Assembly: GCA_016716715.1 (NCBI GenBank) | Contig: JADJVE010000004.1 | Location: 62,001-126,000, forward strand | Length of the DNA: 64,000 bases | Origin: Acidobacteriota bacterium | Lineage (GTDB): Bacteria; Acidobacteriota; Thermoanaerobaculia; UBA5066 | Direction: 5' to 3' | In this document: positions 36,013-43,601 of the stretch, one piece after another | Layout: every line of letters begins with the position of its first letter | How positions within the stretch are numbered: the stretch's first letter is position 1 | Made by a program: the position numbers and the translations under genes | Notes under the pieces: model-generated | Told to the model about the DNA's origin: nothing | The model's database searches: none | Seen by the model: only the letters and a program-made list of their open reading frames with translations

Positions 36013-37469
36013 CCGGCTTCCTGCACGTCACCGGAGCGGACTTCGCCGCCGTCGCGCCCGAGATGGTCCTGTGCCTCGCGGCGACGCTCATCCTTCTCCT
36101 GGACGCCTTCGCCCGCCCCCTGCGGTCGTTCCTGCCGTATGTCGCCCTCGCGTCCCTCGCGATCGCGAACCTCGCGGGCCGCGACGTGACGGGGACGTTC
36201 TTCTCGGGCGCCGTAGAAGTCACCGGCTTCACGCGCTACATGGAGCTCGTGGCCCTCGGGGCCGTGGCGCTCGCCATCCTCGGCGGCGCCGCCGCGCTCG
36301 AGCGCGACAAGCGCGACCAGGGAGAGTTCTACGCCCTCCTGCTCTTCGCCGCGGCGGGACTGATCCTCATGGTGCGCGGAGGGGACCTCCTCGTCGTCTT
36401 CATCGGCCTCGAGCTGATGTCGCTCTGCCTGTACGTCCTCGCCGCCTGGTACCGCGACAACCCGGCCGCGACCGAGGCGGGGATGAAGTACTTCCTCATG
36501 GGCGCCCTCGCGTCGGCGTTCCTCCTCTACGGCGTCGCGACGATCTACGGGCGCCTCGGGACGACGTCGTTCGCGAAGATCCAGGGCCTCGCGTCGACGC
36601 CCGGGCTCGTGGCGTTCGACACGATGCTCGCGGCCGGCATCCTCGCCGTCGTCGCCGGGTTGGCCTTCAAGATCGCTCTCGTCCCGTTCCACGGGTGGGC
36701 TCCGGACGTCTACCAGGGCATGACGACGCCCGCCGTCGCCTTCCTGTCGACGGCTCCGAAGGCGGGCGCGGTGCTCGTCCTCGCCCGGGTCCTCCACGCG
36801 CTCTTCCCCGCCGGGCTCGGCGACCCGTGGCGGCCGCTCCTCGCGATCCTCGCGGTGCTTTCGATTCTCTTCGGGAACATCGTGGCTCTCTCGCAGCGCG
36901 ACCTGAAGCGCATGCTCGCGTATTCGGGCATCGCGCAGATGGGATACGTGACGATCGCTCTCGCCACGTTCACGACGAGTGCCCTCGAGGGCGCCGGCGT
37001 CTTCCTCGCGGGCTACCTCGTGACGAACGCGGCGGCCTTCCTCGCCATCGCGGCGCTGTCGTCCGGCGAGAACGAGCCGAAGGTCCTGTCGGATCTCGCG
37101 GGCCTCGGGAGGCGCAAGCCGCTCGCCGCCACGGTTCTGACGCTCTCGATGCTCTCGCTCGCCGGCCTCCCGCCCACGGTCGGGTTCATCGGCAAGCTCC
37201 TCGTCTTCCGCGCCGCGGTCGACGGCGGCCTCGTCCCGCTGACGATCATCGGCGTCTTCGGCAGCCTCGTGTCCGTGGGGTACTACCTGCGCGTCGTCTA
37301 CCACCTCTGGATGAAGGAACCGGTGCGCGAAGTCTCCCTCGTGCCGGACGACGTCCTTTCCGGAGCGGCGTTCCTCCTCACCGCGGCGCTCATGCTCCTC
37401 TGGGGCGTGTTCCCGCGCGCCCTCCTCGATGTGGCCCGCCAGGCCGCGGCGGCCCTTCTCGGCCGCTGA
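36009..37469 (+). CDS. nuoN: NADH-quinone oxidoreductase subunit N
   Basis: The third antiporter-like subunit, 486 residues. Motifs: IGLELMSLCLYVLAAW, FKIALVPFHGWAPDVYQGMT and LAYSGIAQMGYV. Lys and Glu residues of the pumping channel are present. It is followed two bases later by rex. Confidence 0.97.
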   Translation: MTGFLHVTGADFAAVAPEMVLCLAATLILLLDAFARPLRSFLPYVALASLAIANLAGRDVTGTFFSGAVEVTGFTRYMELVALGAVALAILGGAAALERDKRDQGEFYALLLFAAAGLILMVRGGDLLVVFIGLELMSLCLYVLAAWYRDNPAATEAGMKYFLMGALASAFLLYGVATIYGRLGTTSFAKIQGLASTPGLVAFDTMLAAGILAVVAGLAFKIALVPFHGWAPDVYQGMTTPAVAFLSTAPKAGAVLVLARVLHALFPAGLGDPWRPLLAILAVLSILFGNIVALSQRDLKRMLAYSGIAQMGYVTIALATFTTSALEGAGVFLAGYLVTNAAAFLAIAALSSGENEPKVLSDLAGLGRRKPLAATVLTLSMLSLAGLPPTVGFIGKLLVFRAAVDGGLVPLTIIGVFGSLVSVGYYLRVVYHLWMKEPVREVSLVPDDVLSGAAFLLTAALMLLWGVFPRALLDVARQAAAALLGR

Positions 37470-37471
37470 CG

Positions 37472-38125
37472 ATGTCCGAGAAATCCTGGGACCGTCCCGA
37501 CGGGGTCGCCGCCCCCACGAGTGAGCGTCTGTCCCTGGTGCTCCGCGGGCTGCGCGCCCTCGAGGCCCAGGGCGTCCACACGGTCTCCTCGTACCAGCTC
37601 GCCGAGCGGTTCGGGATGAACCCGGCGCAGATCCGCAAGGATCTCGCGCAGTTCGGCGAGTTCGGCGTGCGCGGCGTCGGCTACCGCGTCGCGGACCTCA
37701 AGGCGAAGCTCAAGGAGCTCATGGGCCTCGCGAAGACGCGCACCGTCGTCATCGCGGGGGCGGGCAACCTCGGTCAGGCCCTCGCGGACTCGCGCAACTT
37801 CAACGTAGACGGCTTCAAGGTCGCGGCGCTCTTCGACGTCGACGGCCGCAAGGTGGGCGGCCGCTCGCGGACGGGCGTTCCGATCCTCGACATCGCGGAG
37901 CTGCCGAAACAGGCTGGCGAAATGAAGGCCGACATCGGCGTCCTCGCCGTTCCGGCCGAGGCCGCCCTCGAGGTCGCGCGCCTGCTCGCGGCTGCCGGCG
38001 TGCCGGCGCTCCTCAACTTCGCGCCGGTCTCGGTCCCGCCGACCGAGGGCACGTTCGTGCGCAACGTCGACCTGACGTTCTTCCTCGAGAACCTCTCCTT
38101 CCAGCTCGCCGTCAGGCGGCGGTAG
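37472..38125 (+). CDS. rex: Redox-sensing transcriptional repressor Rex
   Basis: A protein of 217 residues with an N-terminal winged helix (VSSYQLAERFGMNPAQIRKDL, AQFGEFGVRGVGY) and a Rossmann NAD(H) domain (VVIAGAGNLGQAL). Rex leaves DNA when the NADH/NAD+ ratio rises. It ends the nuo operon, and a Rex-like box lies in the nuoA promoter, so the operon appears to be under negative feedback by its own last product. Sequence is full length. Confidence 0.95.
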   Translation: MSEKSWDRPDGVAAPTSERLSLVLRGLRALEAQGVHTVSSYQLAERFGMNPAQIRKDLAQFGEFGVRGVGYRVADLKAKLKELMGLAKTRTVVIAGAGNLGQALADSRNFNVDGFKVAALFDVDGRKVGGRSRTGVPILDIAELPKQAGEMKADIGVLAVPAEAALEVARLLAAAGVPALLNFAPVSVPPTEGTFVRNVDLTFFLENLSFQLAVRRR

Positions 38126-38245
38126 GGGGTACTTGATGACGGTTCCTAGATCTGCTCACCGGCCGGTGGCTACTAATAGGAACCTGGGCCTGAATTCGGG
38201 CAAGAGTTCCTAGATATGACCACCGCGATTGACGTCGAATACTAG
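38126..38245 (+). promoter_or_regulatory. Non-coding segment after rex: attI-like repeats and possible terminator hairpin
   Basis: GTTCCTAGATCTGCTCACCG (38142-38161) recurs as GTTCCTAGATATGACCACCG (38206-38225), 17 of 20 identical. GGTTCCTA (38141-38148) and TAGGAACC (38177-38184) are exact inverted repeats around the palindrome CACCGGCCGGTG. The segment ends at 38245, the first G of GTTAGGC. Direct repeats just upstream of GTTAGGC are the plan of an integron attI site; the hairpin could also terminate the nuo operon. No integrase gene is in the window. Confidence 0.45.
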
Positions 38246-38720
38246 TTAGGCGGCTTAACCAGCTGTGCGCCGTGCCTGTTCACGGAGGGACATGATCGGA
38301 ACCCCAAACATCCCGGATCGCGTTCAACATCGACGTCTCGGTCCTGTGGCGTCCCGGCGCTCAGAACATAGCCCTCCGCGGCATCTTTAACGGCCGGACC
38401 CACCCTCCTATGCCTACACCGGCGTGTTTGCCATTTCCGCTCGCAACCGTTTCGGCGCATCTGGCCAGGTCATCGGGTCACTCCTTTGGCACCCACTGTC
38501 CTAGACTCACGCTTCATCTTGGCCGCAGGACACGGCCACGGCGGCGCCGTGCGCATCGCCACGGCCGAGGACGAGCAGCGCTTGCCGGAAATGGACGTTC
38601 TTGGGGCGCAGGCCATCTAAACAGGCTTCAGCGCGTACCGGGCGCCGCCTAACACCTCATTGCAGCGGACTCGGCGTCAGTCGCTGCGCTCCTTCCTTCT
38701 CGCCGCTGAACTCGATATCG
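38246..38720 (+). mobile_element. Integron-type gene cassette with decayed payload
   Basis: Bounded by GTTAGGC at 38245-38251 and by the attC at 38647-38726, as expected for a cassette recombined at G/TTAGGC. Between them no intact gene is visible. A GGAGGGAC before an ATG at 38292 opens a frame of only 32 codons. Plausible protein-like stretches switch frame (FNIDVSVLWRPGAQNI, then YTGVFAISARNRFGASGQVI, then GGAVRIATAEDEQRLPEMDV), which suggests a pseudogene with several indels. The 80-codon ORF at 38410-38652 reads as out-of-frame sequence. Confidence 0.6.
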
Positions 38721-38726
38721 TTAGGC
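38647..38726 (+). mobile_element. attC recombination site (80 bp)
   Basis: Left core GCCTAAC (38647-38653) and right core GTTAGGC (38720-38726) are complementary and fit RYYYAAC/GTTRRRY. Inner boxes TTGCAGCGG and CCGCTGAA pair except for one extra G, matching the extrahelical base that sets attC strand and orientation. A variable stem region of about 35 bases lies between. This is a textbook attC. Confidence 0.88.
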
Positions 38727-38731
38727 AGCCC

Positions 38732-38767
38732 TTGCGTCCGACTGGCCCTGTAACTACAATGTAGTTA
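38732..38767 (+). promoter_or_regulatory. brnTA promoter and palindromic operator
   Basis: TTGCGT (38732-38737), a 17-base spacer and TACAAT (38755-38760) form a good sigma70-type promoter. TAACTACA and TGTAGTTA (38751-38767) are perfect 8-base arms around one A, covering the -10 box and the first base of the ATG, the place where a BrnA-type antitoxin would autorepress. The start codon lies only six bases after the -10, so the transcript is probably leaderless. Confidence 0.72.
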
Positions 38768-39066
38768 TGGCGTTCGATCTTCGTTTCGAATGGGACGCCG
38801 CGAAGAACCGAGCGAACGTACGGCGTCACGGAGTGTCGTTCGAGGAGGCCTCCTCGGCCTTCCTCGATGAGAACGGCATCCTGATCGACGATCCGGGTCA
38901 CTCCATCGGGGAGGAGCGTTTCGTCCTCCTCGGGCTCACCTCGAGCCTGCGGCTCCTCGTCATCTGCCATTGTTATCGGCAACACGCCGATATCGTCCGC
39001 CTCATTTCGGCCCGGAAGGCCGACAAGGGCGAGCGAGAACACTATTTCGGGAGATTCAAAAGATGA
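38767..39066 (+). CDS. brnT: BrnT family toxin (DUF497)
   Basis: A RelE-like ribonuclease toxin of 99 residues. The family marks are FEWDAAKNRANVRRHGVSFE, EERFVLLG and RLISARKADKGEREHYF, including the basic residues and the ARKA-ERE-Y region tied to RNA cleavage in BrnT. It follows the attC site directly, so it may have arrived as cassette cargo. Its TGA overlaps the brnA ATG (ATGA). Confidence 0.9.
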   Translation: MAFDLRFEWDAAKNRANVRRHGVSFEEASSAFLDENGILIDDPGHSIGEERFVLLGLTSSLRLLVICHCYRQHADIVRLISARKADKGEREHYFGRFKR

Positions 39067-39296
39067 GAAAGCACTATGACTTCTCAAAGGGCCGGCCGAA
39101 CCCCTATGCAAGGCGCCTCAAGCGCCAGATCACGCTTCGCCTGGACGAGGCTACGATCACGTACTTCAGGTCCCTCTCGGTCGAGACGGCAATCCCATAC
39201 CAGTCCCTGATCAATCTCTATCTCCGGGAGTGTGCCGCGAGCAAGAAACACCTGAGGCTCTCCTGGGAGAGGTCCCCGCAAACCGGGGCTGCCTGA
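39063..39296 (+). CDS. brnA: BrnA family antitoxin
   Basis: A protein of 77 residues: a Lys/Arg-rich N-terminus (HYDFSKGRPNPYARRLKR) that neutralises the toxin in the family, then a ribbon-helix-helix (QITLRLDEATITYFRSLSVE, PYQSLINLYLREC). It should bind the palindrome at 38751-38767. It ends 25 bases before the glgP stop on the other strand, and no attC follows it. Confidence 0.88.
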   Translation: MRKHYDFSKGRPNPYARRLKRQITLRLDEATITYFRSLSVETAIPYQSLINLYLRECAASKKHLRLSWERSPQTGAA

Positions 39297-39321
39297 AGAC
39301 GCACTCCGCCGAGGTCGGCGC

Positions 39322-41829
39322 CTACTCCGCCCAGAGGACGAGGTTCGTCTCGTTCGGGTGGAGGAGCAGGGGGTGCGACGGGCGGACGCGCACGGAGTAC
39401 CCGCGGCTGTCCTCCGCAGGCCGGCCCACCGTGCCGGTCCACGTCGCGGTGCCGTCGAGACGGCCCTGCGACGCCAGCGGCGTCGAGAAGCCGGCGTCCA
39501 CGACCCCGTCGTGATCCGGCTCGCCCTCGAACCAGTCCACCGCGAGATCGCCCGGCTCGAGGCTTCCGAGACGAATCTGGACCTCGACCGTGAAGCTCTC
39601 CCCGGGCGCGACGCGCGCCGGCTCCTCGGGCACCGTGGTCACGGAGACGAACCCGACCTCGTCCCACGCGGAGCGGACCTTTTCCTTCCACGCGGCGAGC
39701 TCCTTCGCCTTCGCATCGCCGTCCGCAGACAGCATCGAGACACGGCTTGCGGCGGGCGTGTATGCGAGCGACACGTACTCTCCGACCATCCGGTCCGAGT
39801 GGAAGATGCGCCCCAGCCGGTGCGCCGACGTCGCCATGCGCGCCGCCCAGCCGGCCGGCACGCCGGAGCGGTCGCCGTTCGGCCGGTCGTAGAAGAGCGG
39901 GACGATCTCGGTCTCGAGGCGCTCGTAGAGGGAGTTCGCCATCTCGTCGTCCGGGCGCCCCTCGGTCGCGTCACCGATCGTGAAGCCCGCGCCGTCGCGC
40001 GGCGCCTCGTCCCACCAGCCGTCGAGGACGGACAGGTTCAGGACGCCGTTCATCGCCGCCTTCATCCCGGACGTGCCCGAAGCCTCGAACGGCCGGCGTG
40101 GATTGTTCAGCCAGACGTCGACGCCCTGCACGAGCCGGCGCGCGAGGCGCATGTCGTAGTCCTCGACGAGGACGACGCGCCCCAGGAACTCCGGCTGCGC
40201 CGCGAACTCGCCGACGCGCCGCAGGAAGTCCTTCCCCGCGTGGTCGCGCGGGTGAGCCTTGCCCGCGAACACGAGCTGCACGGGCCGGTTCGGGTCCGAG
40301 AGCAGGCGGGAGAGCCGCGCGGGATCCTGGAATATGAGCGTCGCGCGCTTGTACGTCGCGAAGCGGCGCGCGAATCCGATCGTGAAGGCCGTCGGGTCGA
40401 GGAGCTGCCACGCGGCGGCGACCTCCACGTCCGGAGCGCCCCGGCGCGTCCGCGCCGCGGCGGACCGGATTCGCACCGTCTCGACGAGAGCCGCCCGGCG
40501 GTGCTCGTGCCGCCGCCAGAGCTCAGCCGGGTCGGGGCCGTCGCCTTCGCGCGGGTTGAGAGCCCCGATCTCTTTCGAGGTCCATGAGGGGCCGTGGACG
40601 CCGTTCGTGACGGCGCTGATCGGGATCTCCGAGAGCGGCGCGTCCGGAAAGACACCGCGCCACAGGCGGCGCGAGACCTTCGCGTGGAGCTGGGACACGG
40701 CGTTCACGCGGGAGGACAGGCGCAGGCCGAGAACCGCCATCGAGAAGTATTCGTTCGGGTCCTCCGGGACCTGCCGGCCGAGGCCGAGGAGCTCGTCGAG
40801 GCCGATGCCGTAGGCCTCGAGCTTCTTGTCGAACGTGCGCTGCATGAGGTCCCGCGGGAAGAGGTCGATTCCGGCGGGTACCGGCGTGTGCGTCGTGAAC
40901 ACGTTGCCGGCCGTCGCGATCTCCCGCGCCTCGGCGAAGCTCAGCCCGCGCTCGGCGCGAAGCTGCCGGATCCGCTCGAGCCCGAGGAACGCCGCATGGC
41001 CCTCGTTCGCGTGGCGCACCGTCGGCCGGAGCCCCGCGACCTCGAGGGCCCGCATCCCGCCGATCCCGAGGACGATCTCCTGGCGGATGCGCATGTCGGT
41101 GTCGCCGCCGTAGAGACGGTTCGTGATCTCGCGGTCGGCGGGCCGGTTCGCGGGCAGGTGCGCGTCGAGGAGGAGGAGCGGCGTCCGCCCCACGCGCACG
41201 CGCCGGATCAGGAGATGGACGTCGCGGTCGCCGATACTCACCGTGACGACCGGCGCGACGCCCGCGGGCGTCGGGAGGACCTCCACCGGAAGGTCGAGCG
41301 GGTCGACGATCGGGTAGCTCTCCTTCTGCCGGGCGTCCGCCGTGAGCGTCTGCCGGAAGAAGCCCTCGCGGTAGAAGATCCCGACGCCCACGAGCGGCAC
41401 GCCGAGGTCGCTCGAGGACTTCAGGTGGTCGCCCGCGAGGACTCCGAGGCCGCCCGAGTAGATCGGCAGCATCTCGGAGAGGCCGAACTCTGCGCAGAAG
41501 TAGGCGACGCGCACACCCGCGGCGGCAAGGTCCGCGATCCCGGGCACACCCGGCGCCGCGGCGTCCTCCGCGGCGAACGCGGCCGCGGCCGCGTGGACGC
41601 GGGTGACGTAGTCCCCGTTCCCGGCCAGCGCCGCGAGACGGGCCGGGTCCACGGACCTGAGGAGCAGGACGGGATTCCCCGAGCGATGCCACTCCTCGGG
41701 GTCGAGCTCGCGGAAGAGGGCGCGCGTCGCGGGACGCCACGTCCAGCGCATGTCGCGGGCGAGGTCGGCGAGGGGGGCGAGTTCCGGCGGCAGGGCGGGC
41801 GCGGCGCGGTAGGTCCCGAGTGGTCTCAT
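39322..41829 (-). CDS. glgP: Alpha-glucan (glycogen/maltodextrin) phosphorylase, DUF3417 type
   Basis: A protein of 835 residues. It has an N-terminal DUF3417 domain (residues about 5-115: LAPLADLARDMRWTWRPATR), then the GT35 phosphorylase core with HANEGHAAFLGLERI, THTPVPAGIDLF and ASGTSGMKAAMNGVLN, whose Lys binds PLP. A beta-rich C-terminal region (about 720-835) follows. It releases glucose-1-phosphate from alpha-1,4-glucans. This is the short bacterial/archaeal-type phosphorylase without the allosteric sites of the classical enzyme. No other glycogen gene lies nearby. Confidence 0.95.
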   Translation of the reverse strand: MRPLGTYRAAPALPPELAPLADLARDMRWTWRPATRALFRELDPEEWHRSGNPVLLLRSVDPARLAALAGNGDYVTRVHAAAAAFAAEDAAAPGVPGIADLAAAGVRVAYFCAEFGLSEMLPIYSGGLGVLAGDHLKSSSDLGVPLVGVGIFYREGFFRQTLTADARQKESYPIVDPLDLPVEVLPTPAGVAPVVTVSIGDRDVHLLIRRVRVGRTPLLLLDAHLPANRPADREITNRLYGGDTDMRIRQEIVLGIGGMRALEVAGLRPTVRHANEGHAAFLGLERIRQLRAERGLSFAEAREIATAGNVFTTHTPVPAGIDLFPRDLMQRTFDKKLEAYGIGLDELLGLGRQVPEDPNEYFSMAVLGLRLSSRVNAVSQLHAKVSRRLWRGVFPDAPLSEIPISAVTNGVHGPSWTSKEIGALNPREGDGPDPAELWRRHEHRRAALVETVRIRSAAARTRRGAPDVEVAAAWQLLDPTAFTIGFARRFATYKRATLIFQDPARLSRLLSDPNRPVQLVFAGKAHPRDHAGKDFLRRVGEFAAQPEFLGRVVLVEDYDMRLARRLVQGVDVWLNNPRRPFEASGTSGMKAAMNGVLNLSVLDGWWDEAPRDGAGFTIGDATEGRPDDEMANSLYERLETEIVPLFYDRPNGDRSGVPAGWAARMATSAHRLGRIFHSDRMVGEYVSLAYTPAASRVSMLSADGDAKAKELAAWKEKVRSAWDEVGFVSVTTVPEEPARVAPGESFTVEVQIRLGSLEPGDLAVDWFEGEPDHDGVVDAGFSTPLASQGRLDGTATWTGTVGRPAEDSRGYSVRVRPSHPLLLHPNETNLVLWAE

Positions 41830-41854
41830 CGGCGCGCGGAGGATAACCGATCGT

Positions 41855-42334
41855 TCACGGGTTCATCGCACGGACCGTCTTGACCTCGGCGTCGCGCTCG
41901 GCGACGTGGGGGTCGTACGGCCTGTACGAGCCCGCATCCGGCACGTCGCGGTACTCCGTATCGCACCGGTAGCAGATGACGACGGGCGGCACGCGCCGCG
42001 CGAGGACGAAATCAATCGCGGCGAACGCGAGCAGGACGGGCACGAGCCAGACGCCTCCGAGCCTCCACGCCGCGAGAAGCGCGAGCGTCGCCCCAACCGC
42101 GAGAATCGCGCAGCCGAGGCGCTGGTCGAAATCCTTCTGGACGTAGAACGCGGTGGATTTGCAACGAGAGCACGAATCCACCCTCTCCGCGCGGCAAACC
42201 GAAGGCGAATGAGAAAAGGCGATTGAGGATTTCTTAGAAGGTGAGGAACAGGAGACCTCGCCGGATGCGCGCTCCGAGGGCGGCGGGAGCTCGATGCGCT
42301 CCATGCAGTCGGAGCAATACACGGCCACGCGCAC
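41855..42334 (-). CDS. Zinc-ribbon membrane protein of unknown function
   Basis: About 159 residues from a GTG at 42334. It has three CxxC pairs (YCSDC, SCSRC, ICYRC) suggesting two zinc ribbons around two membrane helices (CAILAVGATLALLAAW, VWLVPVLLAFAAIDFVLA). Residues SPSKKSSIAFSHS come from the left arm of E6. Starts at 42328 and 42322 are also GTG. It is divergent from the MFS gene. Function is unknown. Confidence 0.7.
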   Translation of the reverse strand: MRVAVYCSDCMERIELPPPSERASGEVSCSSPSKKSSIAFSHSPSVCRAERVDSCSRCKSTAFYVQKDFDQRLGCAILAVGATLALLAAWRLGGVWLVPVLLAFAAIDFVLARRVPPVVICYRCDTEYRDVPDAGSYRPYDPHVAERDAEVKTVRAMNP

Positions 42335-42400
42335 TTGGGGTGGATTATTCCCCTCCCCTCTTCCACCTTCTAAGAAAATCTTCTCTTCGGTTCTCCTCCC
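42201..42400. repeat. Paired inverted motif, element E6
   Basis: Left arm 42201-42246, minus strand CACCTTCTAAGAAATCCTC. Right arm 42364-42400, CACCTTCTAAGAAAATCTTC plus pyrimidines. The arms are complementary over about 16 bp with a one-base bulge. The right arm lies in the intergenic space before the MFS gene. Interior about 117 bases. Confidence 0.75.
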
Positions 42401-42422
42401 ACCATACGATCCCAACTGACCG

Positions 42423-43601
42423 ATGCCCCGCTCCCCCGACCGCAACGCCCTCGCGATCCTCGCCGCCGCCCACGCCGTCAACGACGCGTACCAGAGCGCC
42501 GTGCCGGCGCTGCTGCCGTTCCTCGTGGCCGACCGGGGCCTCACGTACGCCGCCGCCGGCGGCCTCGTCCTCGCGGCGTCGGCCGTGTCGTCCTTCGTCC
42601 AGCCGCTGCTCGGCGCGGCCTCCGACCGCAGGGCCCTCCCGTTCCTGATGCCCCTCGGGATCCTCATCGCGGGCGCCGGCATCGCGGGCGCCGCCCTCGC
42701 CCCGACCTACGCGCTCACGGCGGCCGCGGTCGTCTTCTCGGGCGCGGGCGTCGCCGTCTTTCACCCGGAGGCCGCCCGCCACGCGAACTACGCGTCGGGC
42801 GACCGGCGCGCGACGGGCATGAGCATCTTCTCCGTCGGGGGCAACCTCGGGATCGCGGCAGGGCCCGCGGTCGTGACGCTCCTCGCCACCGTCGGCGGCA
42901 TTCCCGGAGTCGCGTGGATGGCCGCTCCCGCGGTCCTCGCGGCGCTCCTCCTCGCGCGCGAGCTCCCCCGCCTCGCCGCCTTCCGTCCGGCCGCCGAGGC
43001 CGTCCGGGCGGTCTCGCCCGAGCCCCCGCGCTGGAGGGCGTTCCTCTCCCTCTCCGCGATCATCGCGATCCGCTCGATGATGTCGTTCGGCCTCGCGGCG
43101 TTCGTGCCCCTGTGGCTCGTGAGCGCGCGCGGCGTGCCGCGCTCGCGCGCGACGCTCGCCCTCACCGTGATGCTGCTCGCGGGAGCGGCCGCGACGCTCG
43201 TCGGCGGGAGGCTGGCGGACCGCTTCGGGCGCCGCCGCGTCCTCGTCGGCTCCCTGCTGCCGCTCGCGCCGCTCATCTTCCTCACCCTCGCGACGCCGGG
43301 GCCCGCGGTCCTCGTTCCGCTCGCCCTCACGGGCGCGTTCTCGATCGCGAGCTACAGCGTGGCGGTCGTCATGGGCCAGGAGTACCTGCCGGGCCGCGAG
43401 GGGATCGCGGGAGGCGTGACGATGGGCCTCGCGATCGGCCTCGGCGGCGCCGGCGTGCCGATTCTCGGCCTCGTCGCCGACCGCTGGGGCGTGGCGTCGG
43501 TTTTCGGCCCGATCGCCGCGCTGCCCGTGATCGCCGCGGCGCTCGCTCTCACGCTGCCGGGCCGCTCCGTTTTCAGACGGGCAGTCCCGACCGCAGCGTG
43601 A
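42423..43601 (+). CDS. MFS transporter, fosmidomycin-resistance (Fsr)-like
   Basis: A 12-helix major facilitator of 392 residues. The opening AAAHAVNDAYQSAVPALLPFL and SFVQPLLGAASDRR match the Fsr group of drug exporters. A second-half LADRFGRRRVLVG is the usual MFS loop. Substrate is unknown; the family exports fosmidomycin and other small molecules. The 3' end overlaps the convergent membrane gene by 29 bases. Confidence 0.88.
   Translation: MPRSPDRNALAILAAAHAVNDAYQSAVPALLPFLVADRGLTYAAAGGLVLAASAVSSFVQPLLGAASDRRALPFLMPLGILIAGAGIAGAALAPTYALTAAAVVFSGAGVAVFHPEAARHANYASGDRRATGMSIFSVGGNLGIAAGPAVVTLLATVGGIPGVAWMAAPAVLAALLLARELPRLAAFRPAAEAVRAVSPEPPRWRAFLSLSAIIAIRSMMSFGLAAFVPLWLVSARGVPRSRATLALTVMLLAGAAATLVGGRLADRFGRRRVLVGSLLPLAPLIFLTLATPGPAVLVPLALTGAFSIASYSVAVVMGQEYLPGREGIAGGVTMGLAIGLGGAGVPILGLVADRWGVASVFGPIAALPVIAAALALTLPGRSVFRRAVPTAA

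Noticed and set aside
38245..38251. A second complete attC ending at 38251
   Set aside because: No RYYYAAC partner is found within 120 bases upstream; the attI-like reading fits better.
38410..38652. 80-codon ORF as the cassette gene
   Set aside because: It starts inside a protein-like stretch of another frame, lacks a ribosome-binding site and becomes Arg-rich noise.
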